DNA of 14,057 bases from Parcubacteria group bacterium GW2011_GWB1_44_7 (GTDB lineage: Bacteria; Patescibacteria; Paceibacteria; UBA9973; DSPV01), in NCBI GenBank assembly GCA_000999175.1, contig LCJJ01000010.1:1-14057 (forward strand). Direction: 5' to 3'. This document shows, in pieces, positions 1-5,760 of this stretch. The notes beneath the pieces were generated by a model, which made no database searches, was not told the origin of the DNA, and saw nothing but the letters and a program-made list of their open reading frames with translations. Each line of letters opens with the position of its first letter. The first letter of the stretch is position 1. The position numbers were made by a program, and so were the translations under genes.

Positions 1-1
1 G

Positions 2-163
2 AACATTCGCAATCAGGGATGGATTTTAGATTTCAAAAGGTTTAGAGTTTACTTGAAAGACAAATATGGAGTGTCAAAGGCGTTTTTATTTATCGGTTAT
101 ATGGAAGCAAACAAAAAGTTATATGCTTTTAAAAGAAAAGACCCCGGAAGGACGAAACCTTAG
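2..163 (+). pseudogene. 3' fragment of a truncated NYN-domain (PIN-like RNase) gene
   Basis: An open frame enters from the window edge and stops at TAG 161-163, giving 53 residues. It contains GWILDFKRFRVYLKDKYGV followed by KAFLFIGYMEANKKLY. This aligns closely with GWKLDYARFRVWLSDKYKI and KAYIFLGLIPKYKQLY of the intact NYN protein at 11016-11561, so it is a paralogue of the first half of that domain. After LYAF the frame leaves the family and ends within 11 residues, so the second half, with the downstream acidic residues (the GNCDAD and SSDGD region of the other copy), is missing. The coding sequence runs straight into the hairpin at 136-176. The family is metal-dependent RNase-like (LabA/DUF88). 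This copy is probably not active unless the window edge hides an unusual arrangement. It may be a remnant left by insertion or deletion upstream of pheT. Confidence 0.75.
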
Positions 164-176
164 GGGGTGATCTTTT
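136..176 (+). terminator. Terminator-like hairpin at the end of the NYN fragment
   Basis: AAAAGA (136-141) pairs with TCTTTT (171-176), CCCC (142-145) with GGGG (163-166, with a GTGA bulge), and AAGG (148-151) with CCTT (158-161), closing a 6-nt ACGAAA loop. The U-rich part lies inside the stem rather than after it. It overlaps the last codons of the fragment. It would separate upstream transcription from pheT. I saw no T-box motif that would make it a tRNA-sensing pheT leader. Confidence 0.5.
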
Positions 177-232
177 CCGTTCGGGATACGTTGCAATCCT
201 AGCAAAATTAAAAATAAAGTCAAGTAAACAAC

Positions 233-2140
233 ATGTTGATATCTTATAACTGGCTTCAGAGATACTTCAAAAAGAAACTGCCAACGGTGGAGAAGGTGGC
301 GGAAATTTTGACCTTCGCGGTTTTTGAAGTGGAAGGTGTGGCTAAAACCCGCCCTTGGCGGGTTCGCCCGACTGAATCTGATTTACAGATTCAGTTTAGG
401 GAAAAAAAAGAAAATGATTTTATTTTGGATGTGAAAGTGCTTCCGGATAGGGCATGCTACGCACTTTCGCATCGGGGTATTGCTCGCGAACTTGCCGCCG
501 CCCTTACTTGGGAACTCAACTCCCAAGTTTCTAGAGTAAAGATTTCTCAAGCCAAACTCACGCCGCTTTCCGTAAAAATAAAAGACTCTGTCGACTGCCG
601 CCGTTACATCGGCCGTCGGGTGGAAAATGTGACAATCCAACTGCTACAAAATGAAATTTCAGAAAAATTAGCAGTGGTTGGCCAACGGCCAATCAACAAC
701 ATCGTAAACGCGGGAAATTTTGTGATGTTTGATATGGGCCAGCCGCTTCACGCTTTTGACGCCGACAAAGTAAATGGCGCCATTCAAATTCGACGAGCGC
801 AAAAAGACGAAAAAATTATTACGCTGGATGAAAAAGAAATTATTCTGACTCCTGATATTTTAATCATCGCCGACAATGAGGGTCCGCTGGCAATTGCCGG
901 CATTAAGGGCGGGCAAAGAGCGGGGGTGACGGAAAAAACAAAAAATTTGATTCTTGAATCGGCAAATTTCAACCCGACTTTTATTCGGAAAACCGCCCAA
1001 AAACTTAATCTCCAAACTGACGCTTCAAAAAGATTTGAAAATAATCTTTCGCCGGTTATTGCCGAGCAGGCGATAATGGAATTGTCGGCGCTAATTATGG
1101 AATCTTCGCCTGACGCAAAATTTGGAGAAATTATTGACCAATATCCGATTCCTGAATCGCCTAAAAAAATTGAACTCTCGCCCGTTTTTGCCACTCAAAA
1201 ACTCGGTATGAAAATTTCAGAAAAAGAAATCAGGAAAATTTTAAATCGACTGAATATCGTAGACGGCCTAATTCCTCCGGAACGGCGGGATTTGCAAATC
1301 CCAGAAGATTTAGTGGAAGAAATTGGTCGGCTTTACGGTTACGAAAAAATTCCGGCAGAAAAATTACCAATAACCGAAAAAACAACGACGATTAACAAAA
1401 CTTTTTATTGGGAAAACAAAATTCGACAAATTTTGATTGAACTTGGTTTTTCGGAAATTATTACTTCTTCTTTTAAACCAACGGGGGAAATGGAAATAGA
1501 AAAACCGCTGGCGTCAGACAAGGCGTTCCTGCGGATTCAACTCGCTGACCAATTGATTGCCAGCTTGAAATTGAACACTCTCAACTTACCGCTTTTAGGT
1601 CTAAAGAAAGTAAAAATTTTTGAAATCGGCAAGGTATTTACCAAAAGCGGGGAAGAAACTCATTTAGCGCTCAATGATTTTGTTGAAGTTGAAATTATCC
1701 TGGAAAAAACTCTGGGCGAAAAAATTATTGGACAAACCCACAATAATATTTTAGAGATTAATCTTGACTTGCTAATTGAAAAACTTTCCACACCAAAAAC
1801 TTGGGATTTAACCAAAGGAACAAATCTTGAAAGACAAAAAAAATTAACTTTTAAATCTTTTTCACTCTATCCTTTCATCGTTCGCGACATCGCGATTTTC
1901 GTGCCAACAGATATTACGATAGAAAAACTCTGGCAAGTAATTGAAGAGGGAATTGGCCAAGAAAAAAACCTGCTCACCAATTATTATCTTTTTGACCAAT
2001 ATCAAAAAAATGATAGAAAATCCCTGGCTTTTCGTTTAGTTTTTCAAGCGCCAGCTCGAACGCTCACTGACGACGAAGTAAATAAAATTATGGATAGAAT
2101 TTCGATTGCTATTTCCCAAAATGACTGGCAAGTCCGGTAG
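233..2140 (+). CDS. pheT: Phenylalanine--tRNA ligase beta subunit (short form)
   Basis: This is the beta chain of the cytosolic (PheST)2 enzyme that charges tRNA-Phe. At 635 residues it is far shorter than the usual roughly 800. The N-terminal helix region MLISYNWLQRYF to about residue 35 (FEVEGV) leads almost directly to DVKVLPDRACYALSHRGIAREL (67-88), so the OB-fold tRNA-binding domain is absent. Then come B3/B4 (about 110-290, with RPINNIVNAGNFVMFDMGQP and PLHAFDA), B5 (about 311-375, ending EEIGRLYGYEKIP), the catalytic-like core (about 395-530) and a C-terminal FDX-ACB anticodon-binding domain (about 545-635, YPFIVRDIAIFVP). Residues 37-57, encoded by two hairpins at 346-395, look like an insertion. 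No Shine-Dalgarno is visible before ATG 233. pheS is not adjacent inside the window, since a NYN fragment lies upstream instead. A tRNA-Phe gene lies 3 kb downstream. lepA follows after 11 bp. Confidence 0.97.
   Translation: MLISYNWLQRYFKKKLPTVEKVAEILTFAVFEVEGVAKTRPWRVRPTESDLQIQFREKKENDFILDVKVLPDRACYALSHRGIARELAAALTWELNSQVSRVKISQAKLTPLSVKIKDSVDCRRYIGRRVENVTIQLLQNEISEKLAVVGQRPINNIVNAGNFVMFDMGQPLHAFDADKVNGAIQIRRAQKDEKIITLDEKEIILTPDILIIADNEGPLAIAGIKGGQRAGVTEKTKNLILESANFNPTFIRKTAQKLNLQTDASKRFENNLSPVIAEQAIMELSALIMESSPDAKFGEIIDQYPIPESPKKIELSPVFATQKLGMKISEKEIRKILNRLNIVDGLIPPERRDLQIPEDLVEEIGRLYGYEKIPAEKLPITEKTTTINKTFYWENKIRQILIELGFSEIITSSFKPTGEMEIEKPLASDKAFLRIQLADQLIASLKLNTLNLPLLGLKKVKIFEIGKVFTKSGEETHLALNDFVEVEIILEKTLGEKIIGQTHNNILEINLDLLIEKLSTPKTWDLTKGTNLERQKKLTFKSFSLYPFIVRDIAIFVPTDITIEKLWQVIEEGIGQEKNLLTNYYLFDQYQKNDRKSLAFRLVFQAPARTLTDDEVNKIMDRISIAISQNDWQVR
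346..395. repeat. Two adjacent perfect hairpins inside pheT
   Basis: AACCCGCC (346-353) and GGCGGGTT (357-364) form an 8-bp stem with a 3-nt loop. Six bases later ACTGAATCTG (371-380) and CAGATTCAGT (386-395) form a perfect 10-bp stem with a 5-nt loop. They encode about 17 residues (RPWRVRPTESDLQIQF) at the junction where other PheT proteins carry the OB-fold and where short PheTs pass directly to the conserved DxxVLPxR segment. This fits an in-frame insertion of a palindromic element. Confidence 0.8.
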
Positions 2141-2145
2141 GAAAG
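2139..2145 (+). promoter_or_regulatory. Shine-Dalgarno of lepA overlapping the pheT stop
   Basis: AGGAAAG begins within the TAG stop of pheT and ends 6 nt before ATG 2152. It supports that start and translation of lepA as the second gene of a pheT-lepA transcript. Confidence 0.7.
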
Positions 2146-2151
2146 AGAATT

Positions 2152-3933
2152 ATGGATAAGATTAACAATATCAGGAATTTTTGTATTATTGCCCACATCG
2201 ACCACGGCAAAAGCACTTTGGCTGACCGGTTTTTGGAATTAACCGGCACTATTGAAAAAAGAAAAATGACCGAGCAGGTTTTAGACCGAATGGAATTGGA
2301 ACGAGAGCGGGGGATTACCATCAAGATGAAGCCTGTTCGTATGATCTATGGTGATTACGTTTTGAATTTGATTGATACGCCCGGACATATTGACTTTTCT
2401 TACGAAGTATCACGGGCTTTACGGGCGGTGGAAGGTGCGATTTTATTGGTTGATGCCACCCAAGGCGTACAAGCGCAAACTCTGACCACTTTGGAAATGG
2501 CGCGGGAAGCGGGATTGGCAATTATTCCCGTTGTCACTAAAATTGACTCGCCATTAGCCAAAATTGCCGAAACTAAAACAGAAATGGCAAAAATTTTGGA
2601 TTGCCAACCGGCGGTAATTTTGGAAGTATCAGGTAAAACGGGAAAGGGAGTAGAGCAATTACTGAAAGCTATCATTAAAAAAGTTCCACCGCCATATTCG
2701 GGACAAAACAGAGATTTTCGGGGACTGATTTTTGATTTTAAATACTCAAATCATACGGGTATAACTATTTATCTCCGAGCTTTTGATGGTATGATTTCCA
2801 AAAAAGATAAACTGGCTTTCGCTGTTGGCCAAAGAAAATTCACGCCGATAGATATCGGCGTATTCAAACCGATGGAAACATCAACTGAAACGCTCGGTGC
2901 CGGCGAAATCGGCTACATCACCACCGGCATCAAGGAACCGGGCATCGCTTTAGTCGGCGATACGGTTGTTTCCGCTGACAAAAATTTACGGCCGCTTGAA
3001 GGTTACCTCGCGCCCAAACCGGTTGTTTGGGCATCGCTTTATCCAGAAAGTCAAGATGATTGGAATAATTTGCGGCAAGCATTGGAACGATTGCGTTTGT
3101 CAGATTCATCTTTTACCCATGAAGAAGAATCTTCCGGCGTTTTGGGGCGCGGTTTCCGTTGTGGTTTCCTCGGCATGCTTCATTTGGAAATCGTCGCCGA
3201 ACGATTGCGTCGCGAATTCAACTTGTCGTTGATCGTCACTTCGCCTTCCATCACTTATGAAGTTCTAAACAAAAAAAATAAAAAACTGACGGTTTATTCA
3301 CCGAACCAATTTCCCGCCGACGGCGAAATCCAAAAAATTTTCGAGCCTTGGGCAAAATTAAAAATAATCACGCCCGCCGATTATCTCGGTGAAATAATTC
3401 AATTGGTCCATCGCCACGAAGCAATAATCAATCAAACCGAAACTTTCAGCGGTAATCGCAATTCGTTGGAACTGAAAATGCCTCTACGGGAATTAATGCG
3501 CGATTTTTTTGATGAAATAAAAAGCGTCACTTCCGGCTTCGCTTCGTTATCTTATAAGATTATTGAACCCCAGGAGACTGATGTTGCCAAACTGGAAATT
3601 TTGGTCGCCGAGGAATCAGTGCCGGCCTTCGCCAGAATCGTTTCGCGAGCGCGGCTCCAAGAAGAAGCGGAAGCGGCAGTGGAAAAACTTTATAAAATTT
3701 TGCCCCGGCAACTCTTCACTGCCAAAATTCAAGCTAAAGCGCTCGGACGTATTATCGCCTCGCGTACGCTTAAAGCTCTCCGCAAGGATGTAACCGGTTA
3801 TCTTTATGGCGGCGATATTACCCGCAAGCGAAAACTTTGGGAACAACAAAAAGAAGGCAAAAAACGACTTAAGGAACAGGGTAGAGTCAACATCCCGCCG
3901 GCGGTTTTTTTAAAGATGATTAAAAAAGAATAA
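2152..3933 (+). CDS. lepA: Elongation factor 4 (LepA), ribosome back-translocase GTPase
   Basis: This ribosome-bound translational GTPase is proposed to relieve stalled or mistranslocated ribosomes and to aid 30S biogenesis. At 593 residues it is full length for the family. The G domain shows G1 AHIDHGKS (14-21), G2 ERERGITIK (50-58), G3 DTPGH (75-79, with the catalytic His79), G4 TKID (129-132) and G5 SGKTG (160-164). Domain II and the G''-like region follow, and then the LepA-specific C-terminal domain with RTLKALRKDVTGYLYGGDI and RKRKLWEQQKEGKKRLKEQG. Oddities: G4 has Thr instead of the canonical Asn of NKxD, and G5 has Gly instead of Ala of SAK. Both loops contact the guanine base. The gene follows pheT by 11 bp and has a good Shine-Dalgarno. 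It converges with a 36-residue minus-strand gene only 6 bp away. No clear terminator is visible between them. Confidence 0.98.
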   Translation: MDKINNIRNFCIIAHIDHGKSTLADRFLELTGTIEKRKMTEQVLDRMELERERGITIKMKPVRMIYGDYVLNLIDTPGHIDFSYEVSRALRAVEGAILLVDATQGVQAQTLTTLEMAREAGLAIIPVVTKIDSPLAKIAETKTEMAKILDCQPAVILEVSGKTGKGVEQLLKAIIKKVPPPYSGQNRDFRGLIFDFKYSNHTGITIYLRAFDGMISKKDKLAFAVGQRKFTPIDIGVFKPMETSTETLGAGEIGYITTGIKEPGIALVGDTVVSADKNLRPLEGYLAPKPVVWASLYPESQDDWNNLRQALERLRLSDSSFTHEEESSGVLGRGFRCGFLGMLHLEIVAERLRREFNLSLIVTSPSITYEVLNKKNKKLTVYSPNQFPADGEIQKIFEPWAKLKIITPADYLGEIIQLVHRHEAIINQTETFSGNRNSLELKMPLRELMRDFFDEIKSVTSGFASLSYKIIEPQETDVAKLEILVAEESVPAFARIVSRARLQEEAEAAVEKLYKILPRQLFTAKIQAKALGRIIASRTLKALRKDVTGYLYGGDITRKRKLWEQQKEGKKRLKEQGRVNIPPAVFLKMIKKE

Positions 3934-3939
3934 ACCTCG

Positions 3940-4050
3940 TCAAAAAACGCCGGGGGTATAAAGCAAAACCATACTGATGGAAACAAGAATGCCAAGCACT
4001 ATCCAAATCATCTTGAACATTTTTTTATTCTGCTGGGAAAAAAGCGACAT
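3940..4050 (-). CDS. 36-residue single-span membrane protein
   Basis: ATG at 4050-4048 to TGA at 3942-3940 encodes 36 residues: a charged start MSLFSQQNKKMFK, one hydrophobic helix MIWIVLGILVSISMVLLY (about 14-31), and the short tail TPGVF. Tiny proteins of this make-up (a few Lys, IWIVLGILV..SMVLLY, a Pro-containing tail) are, as far as I recall, common and conserved in Parcubacteria, but no function is known to me. Support for a real gene is threefold: a typical membrane segment, a TATCAT hexamer ending 6 nt before ATG, and the exact fit into the gap between lepA and the ftsL-like gene. It is likely inserted in the cytoplasmic membrane. Confidence 0.7.
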   Translation of the reverse strand: MSLFSQQNKKMFKMIWIVLGILVSISMVLLYTPGVF

Positions 4051-4075
4051 TGTTTTATGATATCATAATAGCGAC
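4051..4075. promoter_or_regulatory. 25-bp divergent promoter with abutting -10 elements
   Basis: The whole intergenic space is 25 bp. On -, TATCAT (plus-strand 4057-4062) ends 6 nt before the ATG of the 36-aa gene. On +, CATAAT (4064-4069) ends 6 nt before the ATG of the ftsL-like gene. The two hexamers are 1 bp apart and lie around the palindrome ATGATATCAT (4057-4066). Start sites would coincide with the A of each ATG, meaning leaderless transcripts. No convincing -35 is seen. RNA polymerase could not occupy both promoters at once. Confidence 0.5.
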
Positions 4076-4453
4076 ATGTTGCCAAAAATACAAAAAATTC
4101 AGGGGGTGTTCCGCGTTCACTGGAAACTCGCGATTCTGGTGATTCTGATATTATTCGCCGGGCGGGCGGTTATTAATGTTTACGGCCGCTATCAAGATAG
4201 CTTGGCCAATTTGGCATCGGCGGAAAAAGAATTGACAACGATGGAAAATAAAAAAACGGCATTAGAAAAAACCACGGAAAAATTAAAAACTGAACAGGGG
4301 ATTGAAGAGGCTATCCGGCAAAAATATCAAGTGGCCAAGAACGATGAACGATTGATTGTGATTATTGACGCTCAACAAAAAAAATCTACCGAAACTACCG
4401 CGAAACGAACCGGCTGGTGGCAGACAATAGTAGAATTTTTCAGCGGTGATTAA
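4076..4453 (+). CDS. FtsL/DivIC-type septum formation initiator protein
   Basis: The 125 residues have the layout of the DivIC/FtsB family (septum formation initiator). A short cytoplasmic N-terminus is followed by a membrane helix LAILVILILFAGRAVINVYG (18-37), then a coiled coil (about 41-78, with LASAEKELTTMENKKTALEKTTEKL). The family-typical segment EEAIRQKYQVAKNDERLIVI (about 77-96) follows, equivalent to the 'ExxAReklgmvkpgE' end of DivIC. A tail with WWQTIVEFF closes the protein. Members bridge FtsQ-like and FtsW/FtsI proteins at the division site. This one would sit in the cytoplasmic membrane with the coiled coil outside. The exact member (FtsL, FtsB or DivIC) cannot be told from sequence alone. 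The start is supported by CATAAT 6 nt upstream and the lack of a Shine-Dalgarno. Confidence 0.8.
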   Translation: MLPKIQKIQGVFRVHWKLAILVILILFAGRAVINVYGRYQDSLANLASAEKELTTMENKKTALEKTTEKLKTEQGIEEAIRQKYQVAKNDERLIVIIDAQQKKSTETTAKRTGWWQTIVEFFSGD

Positions 4454-4459
4454 TTATTT

Positions 4460-4530
4460 TGCGGGATACGAGAATCGAACTCGTATCTACTGCTTGGGAA
4501 GCAGTCGTTCTGCCACTAAACTAATCCCGC
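4460..4530 (-). tRNA. tRNA-Gly (anticodon CCC)
   Basis: On - the acceptor GCGGGAT pairs fully with ATCCCGC, the D arm is GTTT..GAAC, the anticodon arm is ACTGC-TTCCCAA-GCAGT (anticodon CCC, reading GGG), and the T arm is ACGAG-TTCGATT-CTCGT. CCA is not encoded. The discriminator is A (4460), whereas many bacterial tRNA-Gly have U73. A73 goes with the eukaryote/archaea-like alpha2 GlyRS, so that enzyme type is expected in this genome (inference). The gene lies 6 bp after the ftsL-like gene, on the opposite strand. Confidence 0.95.
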
Positions 4531-4582
4531 AACAAACAACGAAATTTATTTCACAACAAGTGGGCAAAAAATAAGTGGACGA

Positions 4583-4588
4583 TATAAT
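4583..4588 (+). promoter_or_regulatory. -10 element of the glutaredoxin-like gene (leaderless)
   Basis: A perfect TATAAT ends 6 nt before ATG 4595. Transcription would begin at or next to the start codon, so there would be no Shine-Dalgarno, and none is seen. No good -35 is visible at 16-18 bp. Confidence 0.65.
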
Positions 4589-4594
4589 CATACT

Positions 4595-4831
4595 ATGAAA
4601 GTAACAATTTATTCCACCGCCACCTGCGTGTATTGTAAAATGGCGAAAGATTTTTTTAATCAACACAACATCAAATATGAAGAATTTGACGTTGGCAATG
4701 ATTTGGAAAAGCGCCGAGAAATGGTGGAAAAAAGCGCTCAAATGGGCGTGCCGGTGATTCAGGTGGGCAACGAAATTATCGTCGGTTTTAATAAAGCTCT
4801 ACTTTCGGAATTGCTAAAGATAAAAAAATAA
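4595..4831 (+). CDS. Glutaredoxin-like (NrdH-type) thiol oxidoreductase
   Basis: This is a 78-residue thioredoxin-fold protein. The first strand is MKVTIYST, followed by the dithiol active site CVYC (11-14), a helix KMAKDFFNQHNI, a second strand KYEEFDV, the cis-proline loop GVPVIQVG (about 51-58) and the C-terminal segment EIIVGFNKALLSELL. Length and order match glutaredoxin/NrdH-like proteins. They reduce protein disulfides in the cytoplasm, classically ribonucleotide reductase. The CVYC motif and lack of other Cys support a dithiol mechanism. The electron donor (glutathione or thioredoxin reductase) cannot be inferred. The gene lies between two minus-strand tRNA genes and has its own promoter. 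Confidence 0.9.
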   Translation: MKVTIYSTATCVYCKMAKDFFNQHNIKYEEFDVGNDLEKRREMVEKSAQMGVPVIQVGNEIIVGFNKALLSELLKIKK

Positions 4832-4837
4832 ATATAT

Positions 4838-4909
4838 TGCCCCCACCAAGAGTCGAACTTGGATTTGCGCGTTAGGAGTGCGCCGTTCTATCCGTTGAAC
4901 TATAAGGGC
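4838..4909 (-). tRNA. tRNA-Arg (anticodon CCU)
   Basis: On - the acceptor GCCCTTA pairs with TGGGGGC (two G-U pairs), the D arm is GTTC-AACGGATA-GAAC, and the T arm is CCAAG-TTCGACT-CTTGG. The anticodon loop CTCCTAA gives CCU, reading AGG. The anticodon stem GCGCA/CGCGC has four good pairs and an A31-C39 mismatch next to the loop. The discriminator is A and CCA is not encoded. The 5' part contains the -35 of the opposite-strand gene at 4930. Confidence 0.93.
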
Positions 4910-4922
4910 GCTTTGTTATAAT
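4895..4922 (+). promoter_or_regulatory. Promoter of the 86-aa gene, extended -10, leaderless
   Basis: TTGAAC (4895-4900) and TATAAT (4917-4922) are separated by 16 bp. TG at 4914-4915 makes an extended -10 (TGTTATAAT). The hexamer ends 7 nt before ATG 4930, so the mRNA would be leaderless. The -35 lies inside the antisense tRNA-Arg gene. Confidence 0.65.
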
Positions 4923-4929
4923 ACCCGAT

Positions 4930-5190
4930 ATGGATGAAAATGAAAGAGAGCTCTTGGAGCGAACTTATGAATTGGCCAAAGATACCAATGATAAGGTCTC
5001 GCGGCTTTATCGCAGTCATAAGTGGGGCAGAACAATCAAAATTTTTTATTGGACGGTAATTATCGGCTTATCGGTCGGCGCCTACTGGTTGATTCAGCCC
5101 TATGTTGAACAACTCGGCCAAGTTTATGGCGGCTTAAGCAACAAGGTTAACAGTATTCACGATGCCAGCCAAAATTTGCTGAACTTTTAA
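4930..5190 (+). CDS. Small single-span membrane protein, 86 aa, conserved type in Parcubacteria
   Basis: The acidic/charged N-terminus MDENERELLERTYELAKDTN resembles a short amphipathic helix. Then KVSRLYRSHKWGRTIK leads into one membrane helix IFYWTVIIGLSVGAYWLIQP (about 39-58) and a C-terminal helix VEQLGQVYGGLSNKV. No enzymatic motif is visible. Proteins with this ELLxxTYELAxxTN..R..RW....F.W..I.G...GA...IQPY layout are, as I recall, frequent in Parcubacteria without known function. By the positive-inside rule the N-terminus should be cytoplasmic. The promoter immediately upstream supports the start. Confidence 0.8.
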   Translation: MDENERELLERTYELAKDTNDKVSRLYRSHKWGRTIKIFYWTVIIGLSVGAYWLIQPYVEQLGQVYGGLSNKVNSIHDASQNLLNF

Positions 5191-5212
5191 AATGGTTGTA
5201 AATTGTCGTTAA

Positions 5213-5288
5213 GCTGGGATAGCTCAGTTAGTAGAGCATTCGCCTGAAGAGCGAAGGGTCCCCGGTGCAAACCCGGGTCCCAGCACCA
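5213..5288 (+). tRNA. tRNA-Phe (anticodon GAA), CCA encoded
   Basis: The acceptor is GCTGGGA/TCCCAGC, the D arm GCTC..GAGC, the anticodon arm TTCGC-CTGAAGA-GCGAA with GAA, and the T arm CCCGG-TGCAAAC-CCGGG. A73 and the CCA tail (5286-5288) are encoded, unlike the two other tRNA genes here. The T loop starts TGC instead of the usual TTC. This is the substrate of the PheST enzyme whose beta chain is at 233-2140. Confidence 0.95.
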
Positions 5289-5388
5289 AGATAATCTCAC
5301 GCACTAGGGGAAGGGAAGCCGGTTTTTTTGTAATTGGAATATATTCGTGTCGCACAATATACATTTTGGGTAATGTTGTGTTATTATT

Positions 5389-5424
5389 TTGCTCTATTTC
5401 CCGCTATCGCGGGAATTAGAGCAA
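5389..5424. repeat. 16-bp hairpin before the stop of the 65-aa gene
   Basis: TTGCTCTA-T-TTCCCGC and GCGGGAA-T-TAGAGCAA form a 16-bp stem with one T-T mismatch and a 4-nt TATC loop. It directly follows the 65-aa minus gene in its reading direction. A T tract on the exit side is absent (AAAATAATAA follows on -), so it is not a classical intrinsic terminator. It may stabilise the 3' end or be a dispersed hairpin. The rest of 5289-5388 holds nothing I can assign beyond an AT-rich stretch and a weak CACAA/TTGTG inverted repeat near 5353-5382. Confidence 0.6.
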
Positions 5425-5425
5425 C

Positions 5426-5623
5426 TTACTTTACCAAACCGCTTGCCTTTTCCCAAACCCAACTGACACCGGTTTTGGTAATATTCCAAGCATAACTCAA
5501 ATTTTTTTGAATCAGCGGCGATTTTATCCGTTCCTCTATGTCCACACCAAACAAGCTTAAAATCACAAGGGAAATAACAATTGTCACCATCATTTGCACA
5601 AACCCTCCCCTATTTTTAATCAT
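5426..5623 (-). CDS. Small single-span membrane protein, 65 aa
   Basis: MIKNRGGFVQ is followed by a hydrophobic helix MMVTIVISLVILSLFGVDI (about 11-29), then ERIKSPLIQKNLSYAWNITK and an amphipathic end GVSWVWEKASGLVK. The pattern 'basic residues, GFvQ, membrane helix, FG(I/V)(D/N)I, SPLxQxN' is one I recognise as common in Parcubacteria, but no function is assigned. No Shine-Dalgarno or clear -10 is visible. The long palindromic element 5637-5756 lies just upstream and the M23 gene beyond it, so it could be co-transcribed with gltX and the M23 peptidase. Confidence 0.7.
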   Translation of the reverse strand: MIKNRGGFVQMMVTIVISLVILSLFGVDIEERIKSPLIQKNLSYAWNITKTGVSWVWEKASGLVK

Positions 5624-5636
5624 TAGTTTAGTTGTG

Positions 5637-5756
5637 AAGGAATGACAGAAAGAACAAATTTTAAAAATTCTAGGTGGGGGCGTGCCAAATTGCGAGGTCT
5701 ACCGAGCAATTTGGGGTTAAGGAATTTTTAAAATTTAGTTCTTGAAGTCATTCTTT
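5637..5756. repeat. About 120-bp palindromic element (MITE-like or structured RNA)
   Basis: The outer arms 5637-5670 and 5722-5756 are inverted copies of about 34 nt with a few mismatches. Shared blocks are GAATGAC, AAGAAC and AATTTTAAAAATTC. A second, inner perfect inverted repeat is nested within: CCAAATTGC (5685-5693) and GCAATTTGG (5706-5714). Its loop GAGGTCTACCGA can extend the stem through symmetric GA/GA mismatches and GGT/ACC. The element fills nearly the whole gap between the M23 gene and the 65-aa gene. No target-site duplication is obvious. It could be a non-autonomous mobile element or a folded RNA/processing signal in the minus-strand transcript. Confidence 0.8.
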
Positions 5757-5760
5757 AAAT

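Noticed and set aside
134..232. T-box or other tRNA-responsive leader for pheT
   Set aside because: No T-box sequence or specifier loop is visible. The hairpin ends the NYN fragment and nothing in 177-232 forms an antiterminator.
506..530. ACTTGGGA/TCCCAAGT inverted repeat in pheT as an inserted element
   Set aside because: It is an 8-bp repeat with a 7-nt loop, but the protein around it has no clear length excess. Left undecided rather than called.
784..1194. Minus-strand frame of 136 codons antisense to pheT
   Set aside because: Shadow of the pheT coding frame. No recognisable protein features.
2843..2865. ACGCCGATA/TATCGGCGT palindrome in lepA as another inserted element
   Set aside because: The residues it codes (TPIDIGVF) match the normal LepA sequence pattern with no extra length, so it may be chance codon choice.
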